NCBI RefSeq assembly: GCF_005930355.1
Contig: NZ_VDBO01000001.1
Coordinates: forward strand, 1,605,403 to 1,669,402
DNA from: Paenibacillus sinopodophylli
GTDB taxonomy: Bacteria > Bacillota > Bacilli > Paenibacillales > Paenibacillaceae
DNA length: 64,000 nucleotides
Direction of reading: 5' to 3'
Of this stretch, positions 39,331-47,711 are shown piece by piece. The notes below the pieces were generated by a model that saw only the letters and a program-made list of their open reading frames with translations, did not search any database and was not told the origin of the DNA. The translations under genes and the position numbers were made by a program. Numbering within the stretch: the first letter of the stretch is position 1; every line of letters begins with the position of its first letter.

Positions 39331-40262
39331 TAGAGATCCTTTCTTAATTTAGGATTCATCGCCGCATTTATAATGTCTGAAATCGTATTAAAAAACACAA
39401 ACGCCACTGCTACAATCAGAACATACGCTTGAATGATGGGGAAATCTCGGCTCAGTATAGCCTTCACGCTTAATCGCCCTAAGCCTGGCCATGCAAATAC
39501 ATTTTCTATCACAACTGTGCTTCCCAGTATGATAGGGATCGCCATAGCAAATATCGATATCGCCACCTGCAAGGAATTTCTTAAAATGTGCATGGTAATC
39601 TTCTTCTCAGATAGACCGCTTGCCCGGCCATACAATACATAATCCTCATTGATTTGATTTAACATCGAACTTCTGACGGTTCTGAAATAAATGCCCGCAT
39701 AGCTTATCGTCAATACGATGACCGGCAATATGTAGCTTCGGTAAGAATCCATCCCGCTCGTCGGCAATAAATCCAAATGTACAGAAAAGTACCAAATCAT
39801 AATGGAAGCAAGCCAGTATGACGGAATCGCTGTTAAGAAAAAAGCTATACCCCTCACTGACTTATCCATCATTTTCCCTTCCCTCATTGCACAGGCAACA
39901 CCTAATAGGATCGACATCACAATGATGAATACAGATGATACTAACGTAAGCTTCAGCGTGTTTAGAAAAGCTGGTGCAATGGTCAACCATACACTTTCTC
40001 CAGTAACATAGGATACGCCAAAGTCTAGCTGCAAGCAGGACGCTGCCCAGTGCAAATATCGGATCATAAACGGTTGATTAAAGCCTAGCTTTTCATTCGT
40101 TTGAGCGATTAACTCCTCAGTTACCTCAGGAATATCCTGTGCCTGCAAGACAACTACGGCGGGGTCCAGAGGAGAAAGATTAATTAAAACAAACGTTAGA
40201 AATGAAATCATAATCAGTAAGGGAACAGCGATCCCTATTCGTTTAACCATATAGCTTCCCAT
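39330..40262 (-). CDS. cntB: Metallophore ABC importer permease, CntB-like
   Basis: A 310-residue DppB/NikB-type permease: N-terminal helix (RIGIAVPLLIMISFLTFVLI), periplasm-side loop with SPLDPAV, and cytoplasmic loop YGRASGLSEKKITMHILRNS. ATG 40262 is seven bases behind AAAGGA. A stem-loop separates it from cntA. Confidence 0.9.
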   Translation of the reverse strand: MGSYMVKRIGIAVPLLIMISFLTFVLINLSPLDPAVVVLQAQDIPEVTEELIAQTNEKLGFNQPFMIRYLHWAASCLQLDFGVSYVTGESVWLTIAPAFLNTLKLTLVSSVFIIVMSILLGVACAMREGKMMDKSVRGIAFFLTAIPSYWLASIMIWYFSVHLDLLPTSGMDSYRSYILPVIVLTISYAGIYFRTVRSSMLNQINEDYVLYGRASGLSEKKITMHILRNSLQVAISIFAMAIPIILGSTVVIENVFAWPGLGRLSVKAILSRDFPIIQAYVLIVAVAFVFFNTISDIINAAMNPKLRKDL

Positions 40263-40307
40263 ATTCGGTTCCTTTCTCAGCCTGTTCCTTCAAGGAGTCA
40301 CAAATAT

Positions 40308-40333
40308 AAAAAGGGGATCATTAATCCCCTTTT
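40308..40333 (-). terminator. Hairpin between cntA and cntB
   Basis: AAAAGGGGAT and ATCCCCTTTT pair perfectly and on the minus strand run into TTTTTATATTT. Lying inside the operon, it probably lets only part of transcription reach cntB-E, favouring the binding protein. Confidence 0.65.
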
Positions 40334-40343
40334 GTCGCTTCAT

Positions 40344-41951
40344 TTATTCAAAAGACATCCGCTCGAAGGGCAGCTCATATTGCGTTTGCTTGAATGAAAT
40401 GTCATTCAGGCCCTTAGGCGCAACTACGGTCACACGTCCGTTTGTTATGGGAATAAAGACGGCTTCATCATGAACAATAGTCATAATATCCGCGTAAATG
40501 GATTTCCTTGTCTCCTCATCCGTCGAAACCATAACCTCATCTATCTTCTTGTACAGCTCATCTGCCTGCGTTATCCCCCTTGTCGTATGGTAATAGGCGG
40601 ATTCGGACGTGAATGCAGCGATTGTACTTTGTGGATCGTATGCAAGTCCCCATGTTTGATTAAATAACAGATCATAGTCACCTGTTGCTCTTCTGTTCGC
40701 AATGGAGGAAGACTCCTCGCCGATTATATCCATCTGCATCCCTATCGCTTTGACGGAGCTTTGAATGAATTCAGCTTGTATTTTTTGCGAGGCTGAATTG
40801 GTGTCATAATATAAGTTCAAAGCTAGCTTATTGCCCGCCTTCGTTCTAACAGCAGCGCCATTCTCCAGCAGCCAGCCCGCTTTCTCCAGAACTTCTTTCG
40901 CTGTTTCACTATCATAATCTCGTACTTTCAAGTCAACATCGGCATAATTGACATTAGCTGAGAATAACCGATTCGCTGCTGCTTCCGTGCCATTGAAAAT
41001 ATCCTTGCTAATCGTATCTCGATCAATGGAATACCAAATCGCTTCACGAACAGCCGTTTCACTTACAGGATTATCGATTCTGCTGCTGTTAGCTACGATC
41101 ATCTTCGTATTCATCGCTTCACTTCGAACAAGCTGATAATCATTTGATTCCACTAATTGCTCCATCGCTTCCACATCTATACTGTCAGCTCCACGATCAT
41201 CCGTGAATACAAAGTTAATTTCACCTTTTTGCAAAGCTAGAAATGTCGTTTCTCCAGCAGGCAGCACTTTAGAAGTGATTTTCTTGATTTGAGGTGAACC
41301 GCCCCAATAGCTGTCATTAGCTTCGAAAATAGCATACTCATCGGTTTGATGCTCAGCCAGCTTATAAGGACCTGTACCATTGTAGCCATTCACCCCATCC
41401 TTCGTTTCCCCATTTACGAAATCCTTAGGTGACAAGAACACATAGGGTCTAGTCATGGACAACTCTACCAAAGTGGGATAATAGGGCTCCGACAACTGAA
41501 GTTCAACCGTAAACTCATCTTTGACATTGACGCTTACTATTTTCGTTGATAGCTTAATCCAAGCATGCTTCTCCGCATTATGCTGGACTGCCTCTATATT
41601 TAGTTTCACTGCTTCTGCGTTAAAGGGCTCGCCATCATGAAACACCACATCTTCTCTCAAGTGAAACGTATACGACTTACCGTCCTCTGCTATTTCCCAT
41701 GACTCCGCGAGCAGGGGCTTGATCCCCTCTTGCGTGTTTTCAACTAATGATTCGTATAACATGCCTTGAGCTGGCATGGAACCGGCATACAAATGCGGGT
41801 TCATATCATTAATATCTTTGGATGAGGCATACGAAAGTTCTGCCCTCGCTTCGCCATTCGCAGCTTCGTCCTTCTCACTGCTGCAGCCAGCCAGTACCAC
41901 GATTGTAAAAATAAATAAGCCTATCCATGCAAAAACGTTTACCTTTTTCAC
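40344..41951 (-). CDS. cntA: Metallophore-binding lipoprotein, CntA-like
   Basis: A 535-residue family 5 (DppA/NikA) solute-binding protein. Signal ends in lipobox VLAGCSS, so it is a lipoprotein. Family motif LAESWEIAEDGKSYTFHLREDVVFHDGEPF near residues 80-110. Placed between the opine synthase and the permeases as in S. aureus cnt. Expected ligand is the metal-opine complex; direct ligand residues were not checked. Confidence 0.88.
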   Translation of the reverse strand: MKKVNVFAWIGLFIFTIVVLAGCSSEKDEAANGEARAELSYASSKDINDMNPHLYAGSMPAQGMLYESLVENTQEGIKPLLAESWEIAEDGKSYTFHLREDVVFHDGEPFNAEAVKLNIEAVQHNAEKHAWIKLSTKIVSVNVKDEFTVELQLSEPYYPTLVELSMTRPYVFLSPKDFVNGETKDGVNGYNGTGPYKLAEHQTDEYAIFEANDSYWGGSPQIKKITSKVLPAGETTFLALQKGEINFVFTDDRGADSIDVEAMEQLVESNDYQLVRSEAMNTKMIVANSSRIDNPVSETAVREAIWYSIDRDTISKDIFNGTEAAANRLFSANVNYADVDLKVRDYDSETAKEVLEKAGWLLENGAAVRTKAGNKLALNLYYDTNSASQKIQAEFIQSSVKAIGMQMDIIGEESSSIANRRATGDYDLLFNQTWGLAYDPQSTIAAFTSESAYYHTTRGITQADELYKKIDEVMVSTDEETRKSIYADIMTIVHDEAVFIPITNGRVTVVAPKGLNDISFKQTQYELPFERMSFE

Positions 41952-42015
41952 TCTTCTTCCTCCTAATGAATCTATGTATGGATTTTATTGTGTCTTCTTT
42001 AATTCCATATACCAT

Positions 42016-43317
42016 TTAAACAATGTTTTTCCCAATCTCAGTGCAAATCATCTTCAAATCTTCATCGTAGCGTTGCACAACGAATGCTGAACTTAGCTTC
42101 TCGCCACTGCGAGCTTGTGCAATCCTCTCTAGTTTATTCTCATAGGTTTGAATATGTTTATCGATCGTTGGACAACTCGAATCCAAATACCTTGCAATTC
42201 CTTGAATGATTTTAATCCGGTAATAGTCCTCCTTCGGCATTCTTGGAATATCTAAAAACCCTTCACTATTCATAAACATTTTCTTGAATGGAATAGCTGA
42301 GAAATCAAAGTATTTGCCTTCCTGATCCGGTTCAGAAAAAGGATCGATCAGCAAGGAGGTGTATCGTATGTACAACAAATACTCTTGCTGAATTGTTTCG
42401 AAATCATAGAAATTTTCGATATCATGTCGCGATAAACTTTCCAATCGCACCGGGTAATTGTCATCTGTCATAAATTGAAGTAAATTTATGCTTCTAACCC
42501 TCAATTTCCCAATTATATCCATCATTTCTTTCCATTGGGCGAGCATTTCACGTATTAATTGCGGTGTAATCGGCCCTTCCGGATACATTTTGTAAACGAA
42601 TTTCGTAACAGCAGTCTCATCGAAAATGGCATTTAATGAAAAATCATTCATAAACAGCGACGGGTGTACGTATAACGAAATATTTCGTGTTTCTGCCTCA
42701 AATGGTGATTCCATCCTCTCAAGTGCAATCCCCAATGATTCGTATACTTTTCCTAATTGATTCATATTTTCCGAAGGAAACTGCGTAGAGCCCATATATA
42801 TCTTTTTCTTAACCGCTGTGGTTAAAACATGATTAGACGGTGTATCTTTTATCCAGCGTGTATCACCATAATAGGTCGAACAGCTAATAATTTCCGCACC
42901 CGAGTCTATCTTTTTCATATAATGATTGACTAGACTGTTGGAGCCAAACGTTGGTGATACCAGCACCATACAGCTAGCTTGCTTCAATAGACGATCATCC
43001 ATTTGCTGCAGTACTTCGATGTAGGCATCCGTTGCAACAGCAACAATAATGGCATCCCATTCTCCCGTTATGGTGTCAAAGCCTTCAAAAACATGATCAA
43101 CGTAACAATCGCCTTCCATTTGTCGATGCTTTTCGTTTTGAATGCTCGCACGAATCCGTTGACCGCTTTGGTTCATTGCAGCAAAAAAATGCTTTGAGCG
43201 AACAGACGCCCGACCCGCGATGGCTACGCAGCTGTTTAATTGGTTTTTGAATGTGATAGCAAGCTGAATAGATACAGGGCCCGTTCCTAACAGCAAGACT
43301 CGTTTGAAACCACTCAT
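42016..43317 (-). CDS. cntM: Opine dehydrogenase, staphylopine synthase CntM-like
   Basis: A 433-residue NAD(P)H-dependent enzyme, the length of S. aureus CntM. It condenses the aminobutyryl-histidine intermediate with an alpha-keto acid. Rossmann motif LLLGTGPVSIQLA at 8-20. STYYGDTR at 148-154 contains Asp152, at the place of S. aureus Asp150, the residue reported to favour pyruvate over alpha-ketoglutarate. Other shared blocks: LYVHPSLFMNDFSL, YPEGPITPQLIREM, NLLQFMTDDNYPVR. ATG 43317 follows GGAGG; the GTG at 43329 lies within that site. Confidence 0.93.
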   Translation of the reverse strand: MSGFKRVLLLGTGPVSIQLAITFKNQLNSCVAIAGRASVRSKHFFAAMNQSGQRIRASIQNEKHRQMEGDCYVDHVFEGFDTITGEWDAIIVAVATDAYIEVLQQMDDRLLKQASCMVLVSPTFGSNSLVNHYMKKIDSGAEIISCSTYYGDTRWIKDTPSNHVLTTAVKKKIYMGSTQFPSENMNQLGKVYESLGIALERMESPFEAETRNISLYVHPSLFMNDFSLNAIFDETAVTKFVYKMYPEGPITPQLIREMLAQWKEMMDIIGKLRVRSINLLQFMTDDNYPVRLESLSRHDIENFYDFETIQQEYLLYIRYTSLLIDPFSEPDQEGKYFDFSAIPFKKMFMNSEGFLDIPRMPKEDYYRIKIIQGIARYLDSSCPTIDKHIQTYENKLERIAQARSGEKLSSAFVVQRYDEDLKMICTEIGKNIV

Positions 43318-43329
43318 ATAAACCTCCAC

Positions 43330-45003
43330 TTACAGCGTTTTGGCTCGCTGCGTTTTTTTATACAAAGCAATATCAAACACATCATCAGGTCGAAGTATAT
43401 GATCCGCTACACTCCACTTTCGTCCATCGACTTCTTCCATTGGATAATTAAATAAGGACTTTAATTGATTACCATATCGCATGGCTACAACGACTTGTTC
43501 ATTCGTGTATGCATGCAATTGATCCAATAGGTCATATTTATTTGGAACGGTTGAGCTGAATATGATGTGGGTTGCCTCTCTCGTGAATGCGAGATGTTCT
43601 AGAGGTGTTTTTACTAATCGAATAGGTAAATCAGCACCTAATATGTCTACAACCTTTTGCCCCAGTATAATGGCCTCGTCGTCGATATCTATGCCAACAA
43701 CCTCTGCTCCTGTTCGCTGAGCAATGAATAATGGTGTCATCGGATAGGATCCTGAGCCCACTAATATGACTTTGGAGTCTGATGTAACTTGAGAACTGCC
43801 AAATTCTTTTTCAATACATGCCTCTATATTTCTGAAATAATCGGCGATTCCAGCCTCGCCATCCATTAGCTTCCATGCACGGTATTTCTCCATAATAGCT
43901 ACACAAATGGCAGACTTCTTTCTAACGTCCATCACAAGCTCTTTCCAATCACTCAGGTCTAGCTGCACCAGCTGCTCCCAAATTTCTTTATTGCTCTTGC
44001 TTGTTACAAATGACGAATACTCGCCTATGACCGTCTCCAGCTCTGAAAAACGATGAATGGATTTATCGTATTTCATGGCTAAATCATTAAATTTTTCCGA
44101 AAATTCACGCAATTCGTGATGAAATTTTTCTATCGCGTACATCTTATCCACCTCTGCAACTGGTACTCTTTCCATCTCAATAAATGCTTTCCCTCGTGCT
44201 GCGATTCCGACTAATCCTTCAATTTTCAGACTTACGATCTTTTCATTCCGATAATGGGCATCTACATGAATGATACCTCCAGGCTGCTTAATATCAGCGG
44301 TAATGCTCCCTTTATTTCTCCAAGCCAGATAAGCACCCACAGAGGCTGTTCCAGAGCCGCATCCCCTCTCCCAAATCATGCTATCCAGATGAGGGACATA
44401 AATAAGCGGGGCCATTTCATCCATTTTCGGAATATATAGCAGGATAGCGATTAAGTTCGCCCCTAAAGTTAAGCCAAGCAGCTTAGCTAGCGCTTTTGCT
44501 TTTTTTCTATTCTTTTTATTGAATTGCTCTACCTCGATAACGATATGAATAAATCCAGCATATCTGATGATAATCATATCCATCTCTTCACCATCGAACT
44601 GGATCATTCTCTGTTCAATCTTATGGGGAATAGGCATCGTTACTTGACAGTTGTATTGGTTTCCCCTTCTATTCACTTGACACGTTACTAAGTGATCTGC
44701 ACCTGAAACCTCCAACGCTACTTCAAGCGTTTCACTATGACTTAATCCTTTCTCGTCTGCCATATTAGCTGCCAACGCCATACATGCATTCCCGCAAAAC
44801 TCGCCTCCGGCCATTAGCAACTTTGCAGCAGCCTCTGTATGCGTAGATTTTTGTATAAATCCTACTTGTTCTGCATTCACACTGTCATAGGACATCATTT
44901 TTGAAGCAATTTGCGGATACTCATTTGGAGAGTGCTCTGTTTTAACGAGAATCGTCATATTTTGGGTCGGATTACATTTTACAAATTCTATTTCCTGTGT
45001 CAT
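43330..45003 (-). CDS. cntKL: Fused histidine racemase and nicotianamine-synthase-like enzyme (CntK-CntL)
   Basis: A 557-residue protein joining two enzymes that are separate in S. aureus (about 270 residues each). Residues 1-280 are a DapF-fold racemase with catalytic cysteine pair Cys70 (GEFCGNAC) and Cys215 (RGCGSGTAS), predicted to make D-histidine. Residues about 283-557 are a nicotianamine-synthase-like methyltransferase fold (VILVGSGSYPMTPLFIA, GAEVVGIDIDDEAI) that adds aminobutyrate from S-adenosylmethionine. ATG behind AGAGGG. First gene of the operon, 12 bases before cntM, downstream of a Zur-like box. Confidence 0.92.
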   Translation of the reverse strand: MTQEIEFVKCNPTQNMTILVKTEHSPNEYPQIASKMMSYDSVNAEQVGFIQKSTHTEAAAKLLMAGGEFCGNACMALAANMADEKGLSHSETLEVALEVSGADHLVTCQVNRRGNQYNCQVTMPIPHKIEQRMIQFDGEEMDMIIIRYAGFIHIVIEVEQFNKKNRKKAKALAKLLGLTLGANLIAILLYIPKMDEMAPLIYVPHLDSMIWERGCGSGTASVGAYLAWRNKGSITADIKQPGGIIHVDAHYRNEKIVSLKIEGLVGIAARGKAFIEMERVPVAEVDKMYAIEKFHHELREFSEKFNDLAMKYDKSIHRFSELETVIGEYSSFVTSKSNKEIWEQLVQLDLSDWKELVMDVRKKSAICVAIMEKYRAWKLMDGEAGIADYFRNIEACIEKEFGSSQVTSDSKVILVGSGSYPMTPLFIAQRTGAEVVGIDIDDEAIILGQKVVDILGADLPIRLVKTPLEHLAFTREATHIIFSSTVPNKYDLLDQLHAYTNEQVVVAMRYGNQLKSLFNYPMEEVDGRKWSVADHILRPDDVFDIALYKKTQRAKTL

Positions 45004-45076
45004 GGCAGCTACCCTCTACGTGAATTTTCAGCAGCGTTATCCTTTCATCATCATGTATTGATGTCGTGATTAATAG

Positions 45077-45097
45077 TAATAGTTACGATTACGATTT
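45077..45097 (-). promoter_or_regulatory. Zur-like box in the cnt leader
   Basis: The 21-base site matches 16 of 20 fixed positions of the Bacillus Zur consensus AAATCGTAATNATTACGATT(T); the half TTACGATT is perfect. It starts a few bases past the predicted transcription start, a position suited to repression by zinc-loaded Zur. Confidence 0.65.
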
Positions 45098-45106
45098 ATA
45101 AACCAA

Positions 45107-45134
45107 AGTATAGCAGATTGTTAACTGGTGTCAA
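45107..45134 (-). promoter_or_regulatory. Sigma-A promoter of the cnt operon
   Basis: Minus strand: perfect -35 TTGACA (45129-45134), 16 bases, -10 TATACT (45107-45112). It is 104 bases before cntKL. Confidence 0.75.
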
Positions 45135-45304
45135 TACCCATGTTATTATTTTCCACAGCTTATTTTTAATGCGTGAGCCTGATAAAGTGAGTGGGAAATC
45201 TGCTCTCTTTTTCAAAAACTTGATTCAATGCATACGGTAACAACTCGCTGCAGGTCAATCCTTTCAGGTTGCATAATGGGTGCTTCTCTTTATCCATAAC
45301 GGTT

Positions 45305-45338
45305 AATAACCCTACTGTACCGGTACAGTAGGGTTATT
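45305..45338. repeat. Perfect 34-base palindrome
   Basis: Each half is 17 bases (left half AATAACCCTACTGTACC), with no mismatches and no spacer. It lies between the cnt promoter and the nat gene. The weak T-run after it (TTATTTGG) would allow a terminator; the lack of a loop also allows a protein operator. Confidence 0.8.
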
Positions 45339-45436
45339 TGGTTATTGAAGCGTCATCTCATATCGATTACGCTTTAGATGCAGCCACAGTGAACTTGGAG
45401 CTGTGGCGTACAACTATCTAATTGAGGTGAGCAGAA

Positions 45437-46288
45437 TTGATCAAGCTAAATGAACAAGAAATGAAGTCCTATTTGAATCAAATCGGCATCACTGACATAG
45501 AGGCTCCAACCAAAGCCTATTTGTTCGAGCTTCATAAGGCGCATATGAGAACGAAGTCCTGGCAAACCATCGATATATTCGGCGGGAAGCCCGCAGCCAT
45601 TGACTTCGAACAATCGATTGCTCTTATGCTGCAAGGCCGCAGCGGCTACTGCTTTCATTTGAATGGTGCATTCAGCACTCTTCTTCATTCATTAGGATTC
45701 GACGTTTCACTGCACCGGGGCGGTGTTCAGCCCATCGGGACTGAGCCTCGTATTAACTCATTCCATCTCGGTGTAAGTGTTCGTATTGAGGAAGAAACAT
45801 GGATTATCGATGTTGGGCTTGGTGATATGCTCTATGAACCCCTGCCTCTTCTCTTTGCCACTTACGAGCGTACTCCCGATACTTACAAAGTAGAGCCATC
45901 CAGCTTAGCGAAGAACGGATGGCGCCTCGTCCATGATCCAGAAGCCTTCTTCGTTGGCGCTGATTACGATCCGACTGCTTTACAAGATATCGAATGCTTT
46001 AAAGAAAACCACCACTTCTACAGCACCTCTAAAGAGTCGCCCTGGCATGATGTTTTTCTTATCCGGAGTCGTCATGAATGGGAAGGTCAGGAGCTTAGGG
46101 GATGTGTGTGGAAAAGACGTACAAAAAACGGCATCTCCAGCACCGAAATAAATCAGAAAGCACTTTGGTTTGAAGTGATGGCCGAGCAATTCGGCGAGAA
46201 GCTTGTGCATTACAGCAAGCTAGAGCGGGAACAGATGTGGAAGCGAGTTCGAGAACAGCATGAAGCGTGGAAATTAATAAAAAGCTAA
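45437..46288 (+). CDS. Arylamine N-acetyltransferase
   Basis: A 283-residue NAT that acetylates arylamines and hydrazines from acetyl-CoA. Catalytic triad Cys72 (GRSGYCFHLNGAF), His110 (NSFHLGV) and Asp125 (IDVGLGD). Start is TTG at 45437, seven bases behind GAGGTG; the next ATG would cut into the N-terminal helices. A short stem-loop, GCCACAG/CTGTGGC, lies in its leader (45384-45408). Monocistronic. Confidence 0.93.
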   Translation: MIKLNEQEMKSYLNQIGITDIEAPTKAYLFELHKAHMRTKSWQTIDIFGGKPAAIDFEQSIALMLQGRSGYCFHLNGAFSTLLHSLGFDVSLHRGGVQPIGTEPRINSFHLGVSVRIEEETWIIDVGLGDMLYEPLPLLFATYERTPDTYKVEPSSLAKNGWRLVHDPEAFFVGADYDPTALQDIECFKENHHFYSTSKESPWHDVFLIRSRHEWEGQELRGCVWKRRTKNGISSTEINQKALWFEVMAEQFGEKLVHYSKLEREQMWKRVREQHEAWKLIKS

Positions 46289-46352
46289 TGTCACTAAAAC
46301 GGAAGCTGGCGGGCAAGTTTAGCTGGAAATCTGCCCGCCCCGCACGCCAGGC

Positions 46353-46637
46353 TCATTCTTCTGATTGTGCTGTGCCGAATCTTTTGGCATTTCGGATACG
46401 TGCACGTTCCAGCTCTACCTCGCGGTCACGAGGCTCCGCATGCGTAACCAATGAATTCAGCAGCTTCTGCGCTGCCGCCGTAACTTCAAGCACCGCGAGG
46501 TGGAAAGCTTCTTCATTCACTTTGGAAGGTGCTTGAAATCCAGATAGCTTCCGTACGAATTGCAGTGAAGCAGCCTCCACCTCACCTTCCGTAGCAGGCG
46601 GCTCGAAGTTAAATAACGTTTTAATATTTCTACACAT
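46353..46637 (-). CDS. DUF2277 family protein
   Basis: A 94-residue protein of unknown function. MCRNIKTLFNFEPPATEGEV, ASLQFVRKLSGFQ and LLNSLVTHAEPRDREVE are the family hallmark. ATG 46637 is ten bases behind GGAGG. It is 21 bases downstream of the TPR gene and probably co-transcribed. Confidence 0.88.
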   Translation of the reverse strand: MCRNIKTLFNFEPPATEGEVEAASLQFVRKLSGFQAPSKVNEEAFHLAVLEVTAAAQKLLNSLVTHAEPRDREVELERARIRNAKRFGTAQSEE

Positions 46638-46658
46638 AAATGACACACCTCCCTAGGT

Positions 46659-47393
46659 TTAGTCCAGTTCTGCCCGCGAGAATAAATCATGGATGAGCAC
46701 ATCATTCTCACAAGCTTCCTTGAAGGCCGAAGCAAAGCTTAACATCGCCTCTTTATGGTTTGTATACGCAACGAACATATCCGCTTCGGGATCGAAACGG
46801 ATAACCTCAGCCAGCTCAGGCTGCTGCTCCTCTAGAAAAACGGCAGCTAATGATGCCCAATCATATCCGTTGCCTTCGAAGCCTTCCTCCGACCTTGAAG
46901 CGAATACTTCTCTTTTATAGCTGCCTACACTCAATATTAACGATATATTACCGCTGTCGTGTGTCACAAGCTTGAAGGGGGACAGCTTCTGATCCTCCTG
47001 CGAATCAGATTCCGCTGCATCGCTCTCCGTATCTATATGTATCCCCGCATCTTTGCGGCTTAATCTCAGAAACATTTGAATATCCCGATCCTCAGGGTCC
47101 AGTCTCAAGGCATGCTCGAAAGCTTCCACAGCTTGGACGCTTTGATCTTGATAATAATAAGCATACCCCAGCCGATAATGCCATAATGGATCGTTTGCCC
47201 CCTGTCCCTGAACAGATTGAAGGCAAGCAATGGCTTCTTCATATCTTTCTTCATTGTTCAATGCTCTACCCAAATAGCTAACGAGCGTATAGTCACGCTC
47301 TGCTTCCGGCACCTCTGTAATCGCTATTATGATGTCCTGATGCTTATCCTTCTTATGCCAGAGATCAAGCTGCTTCACGAACTCCTTTTCCAA
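46659..47393 (-). CDS. TPR-repeat protein
   Basis: A 244-residue soluble protein. Two tetratricopeptide repeats lie at about 37-108 (YEEAIACLQSVQGQGANDPL, WHYRLGYAYYYQDQSVQAVE), suggesting a binding scaffold. The acidic middle and the C-terminal 110 residues are unassigned. Start is TTG at 47393 behind GAGG; no nearby ATG. Precise partner unknown. Confidence 0.75.
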   Translation of the reverse strand: MEKEFVKQLDLWHKKDKHQDIIIAITEVPEAERDYTLVSYLGRALNNEERYEEAIACLQSVQGQGANDPLWHYRLGYAYYYQDQSVQAVEAFEHALRLDPEDRDIQMFLRLSRKDAGIHIDTESDAAESDSQEDQKLSPFKLVTHDSGNISLILSVGSYKREVFASRSEEGFEGNGYDWASLAAVFLEEQQPELAEVIRFDPEADMFVAYTNHKEAMLSFASAFKEACENDVLIHDLFSRAELD

Positions 47394-47518
47394 TCGAAAA
47401 ACCTCATTTCTATATTCATATTGCCATATCTCTACTAACTATAATCGAAACTTAGACTCGTTAAAACAGCCGATAGCACCATATTACAACCAAAAGCCGT
47501 TATTCTATCCTTAGTATA

Positions 47519-47533
47519 TACAAACTTTTTGTA
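47519..47533. promoter_or_regulatory. Dyad upstream of the FMN reductase promoter
   Basis: TACAAA-CTT-TTTGTA, extended as TTTTTGTAAGTAG, just before the -35. The style resembles operators of HxlR/DUF24 regulators such as YodB. No such regulator is in the window. Confidence 0.4.
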
Positions 47534-47539
47534 AGTAGC

Positions 47540-47568
47540 TTGACATTCGGTATTTAGACCGCTATCAT
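47540..47568 (+). promoter_or_regulatory. Sigma-A promoter of the FMN reductase gene
   Basis: Perfect -35 TTGACA (47540-47545), 17 bases, -10 TATCAT (47563-47568). The remaining leader to 47711 holds CTTGGGA and TCCCAAG as distant complementary blocks but no clear riboswitch. Bases 47394-47518 show nothing. Confidence 0.7.
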
Positions 47569-47711
47569 ATTCCTCGTACAGACCTTACTTGGGAATAAGC
47601 CCCAACACTTACCTACTGATGAACAGATGCATACATGATCCCAAGAGTTGGGTTACGATTCTATTGTAAGAGATACGTTAACCGTCACACTACTTTAGAG
47701 GAGGAATTGCA

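Noticed and set aside
45384-45408. Stem-loop before nat as a riboswitch
   Set aside because: Only a seven-pair stem without conserved aptamer blocks.
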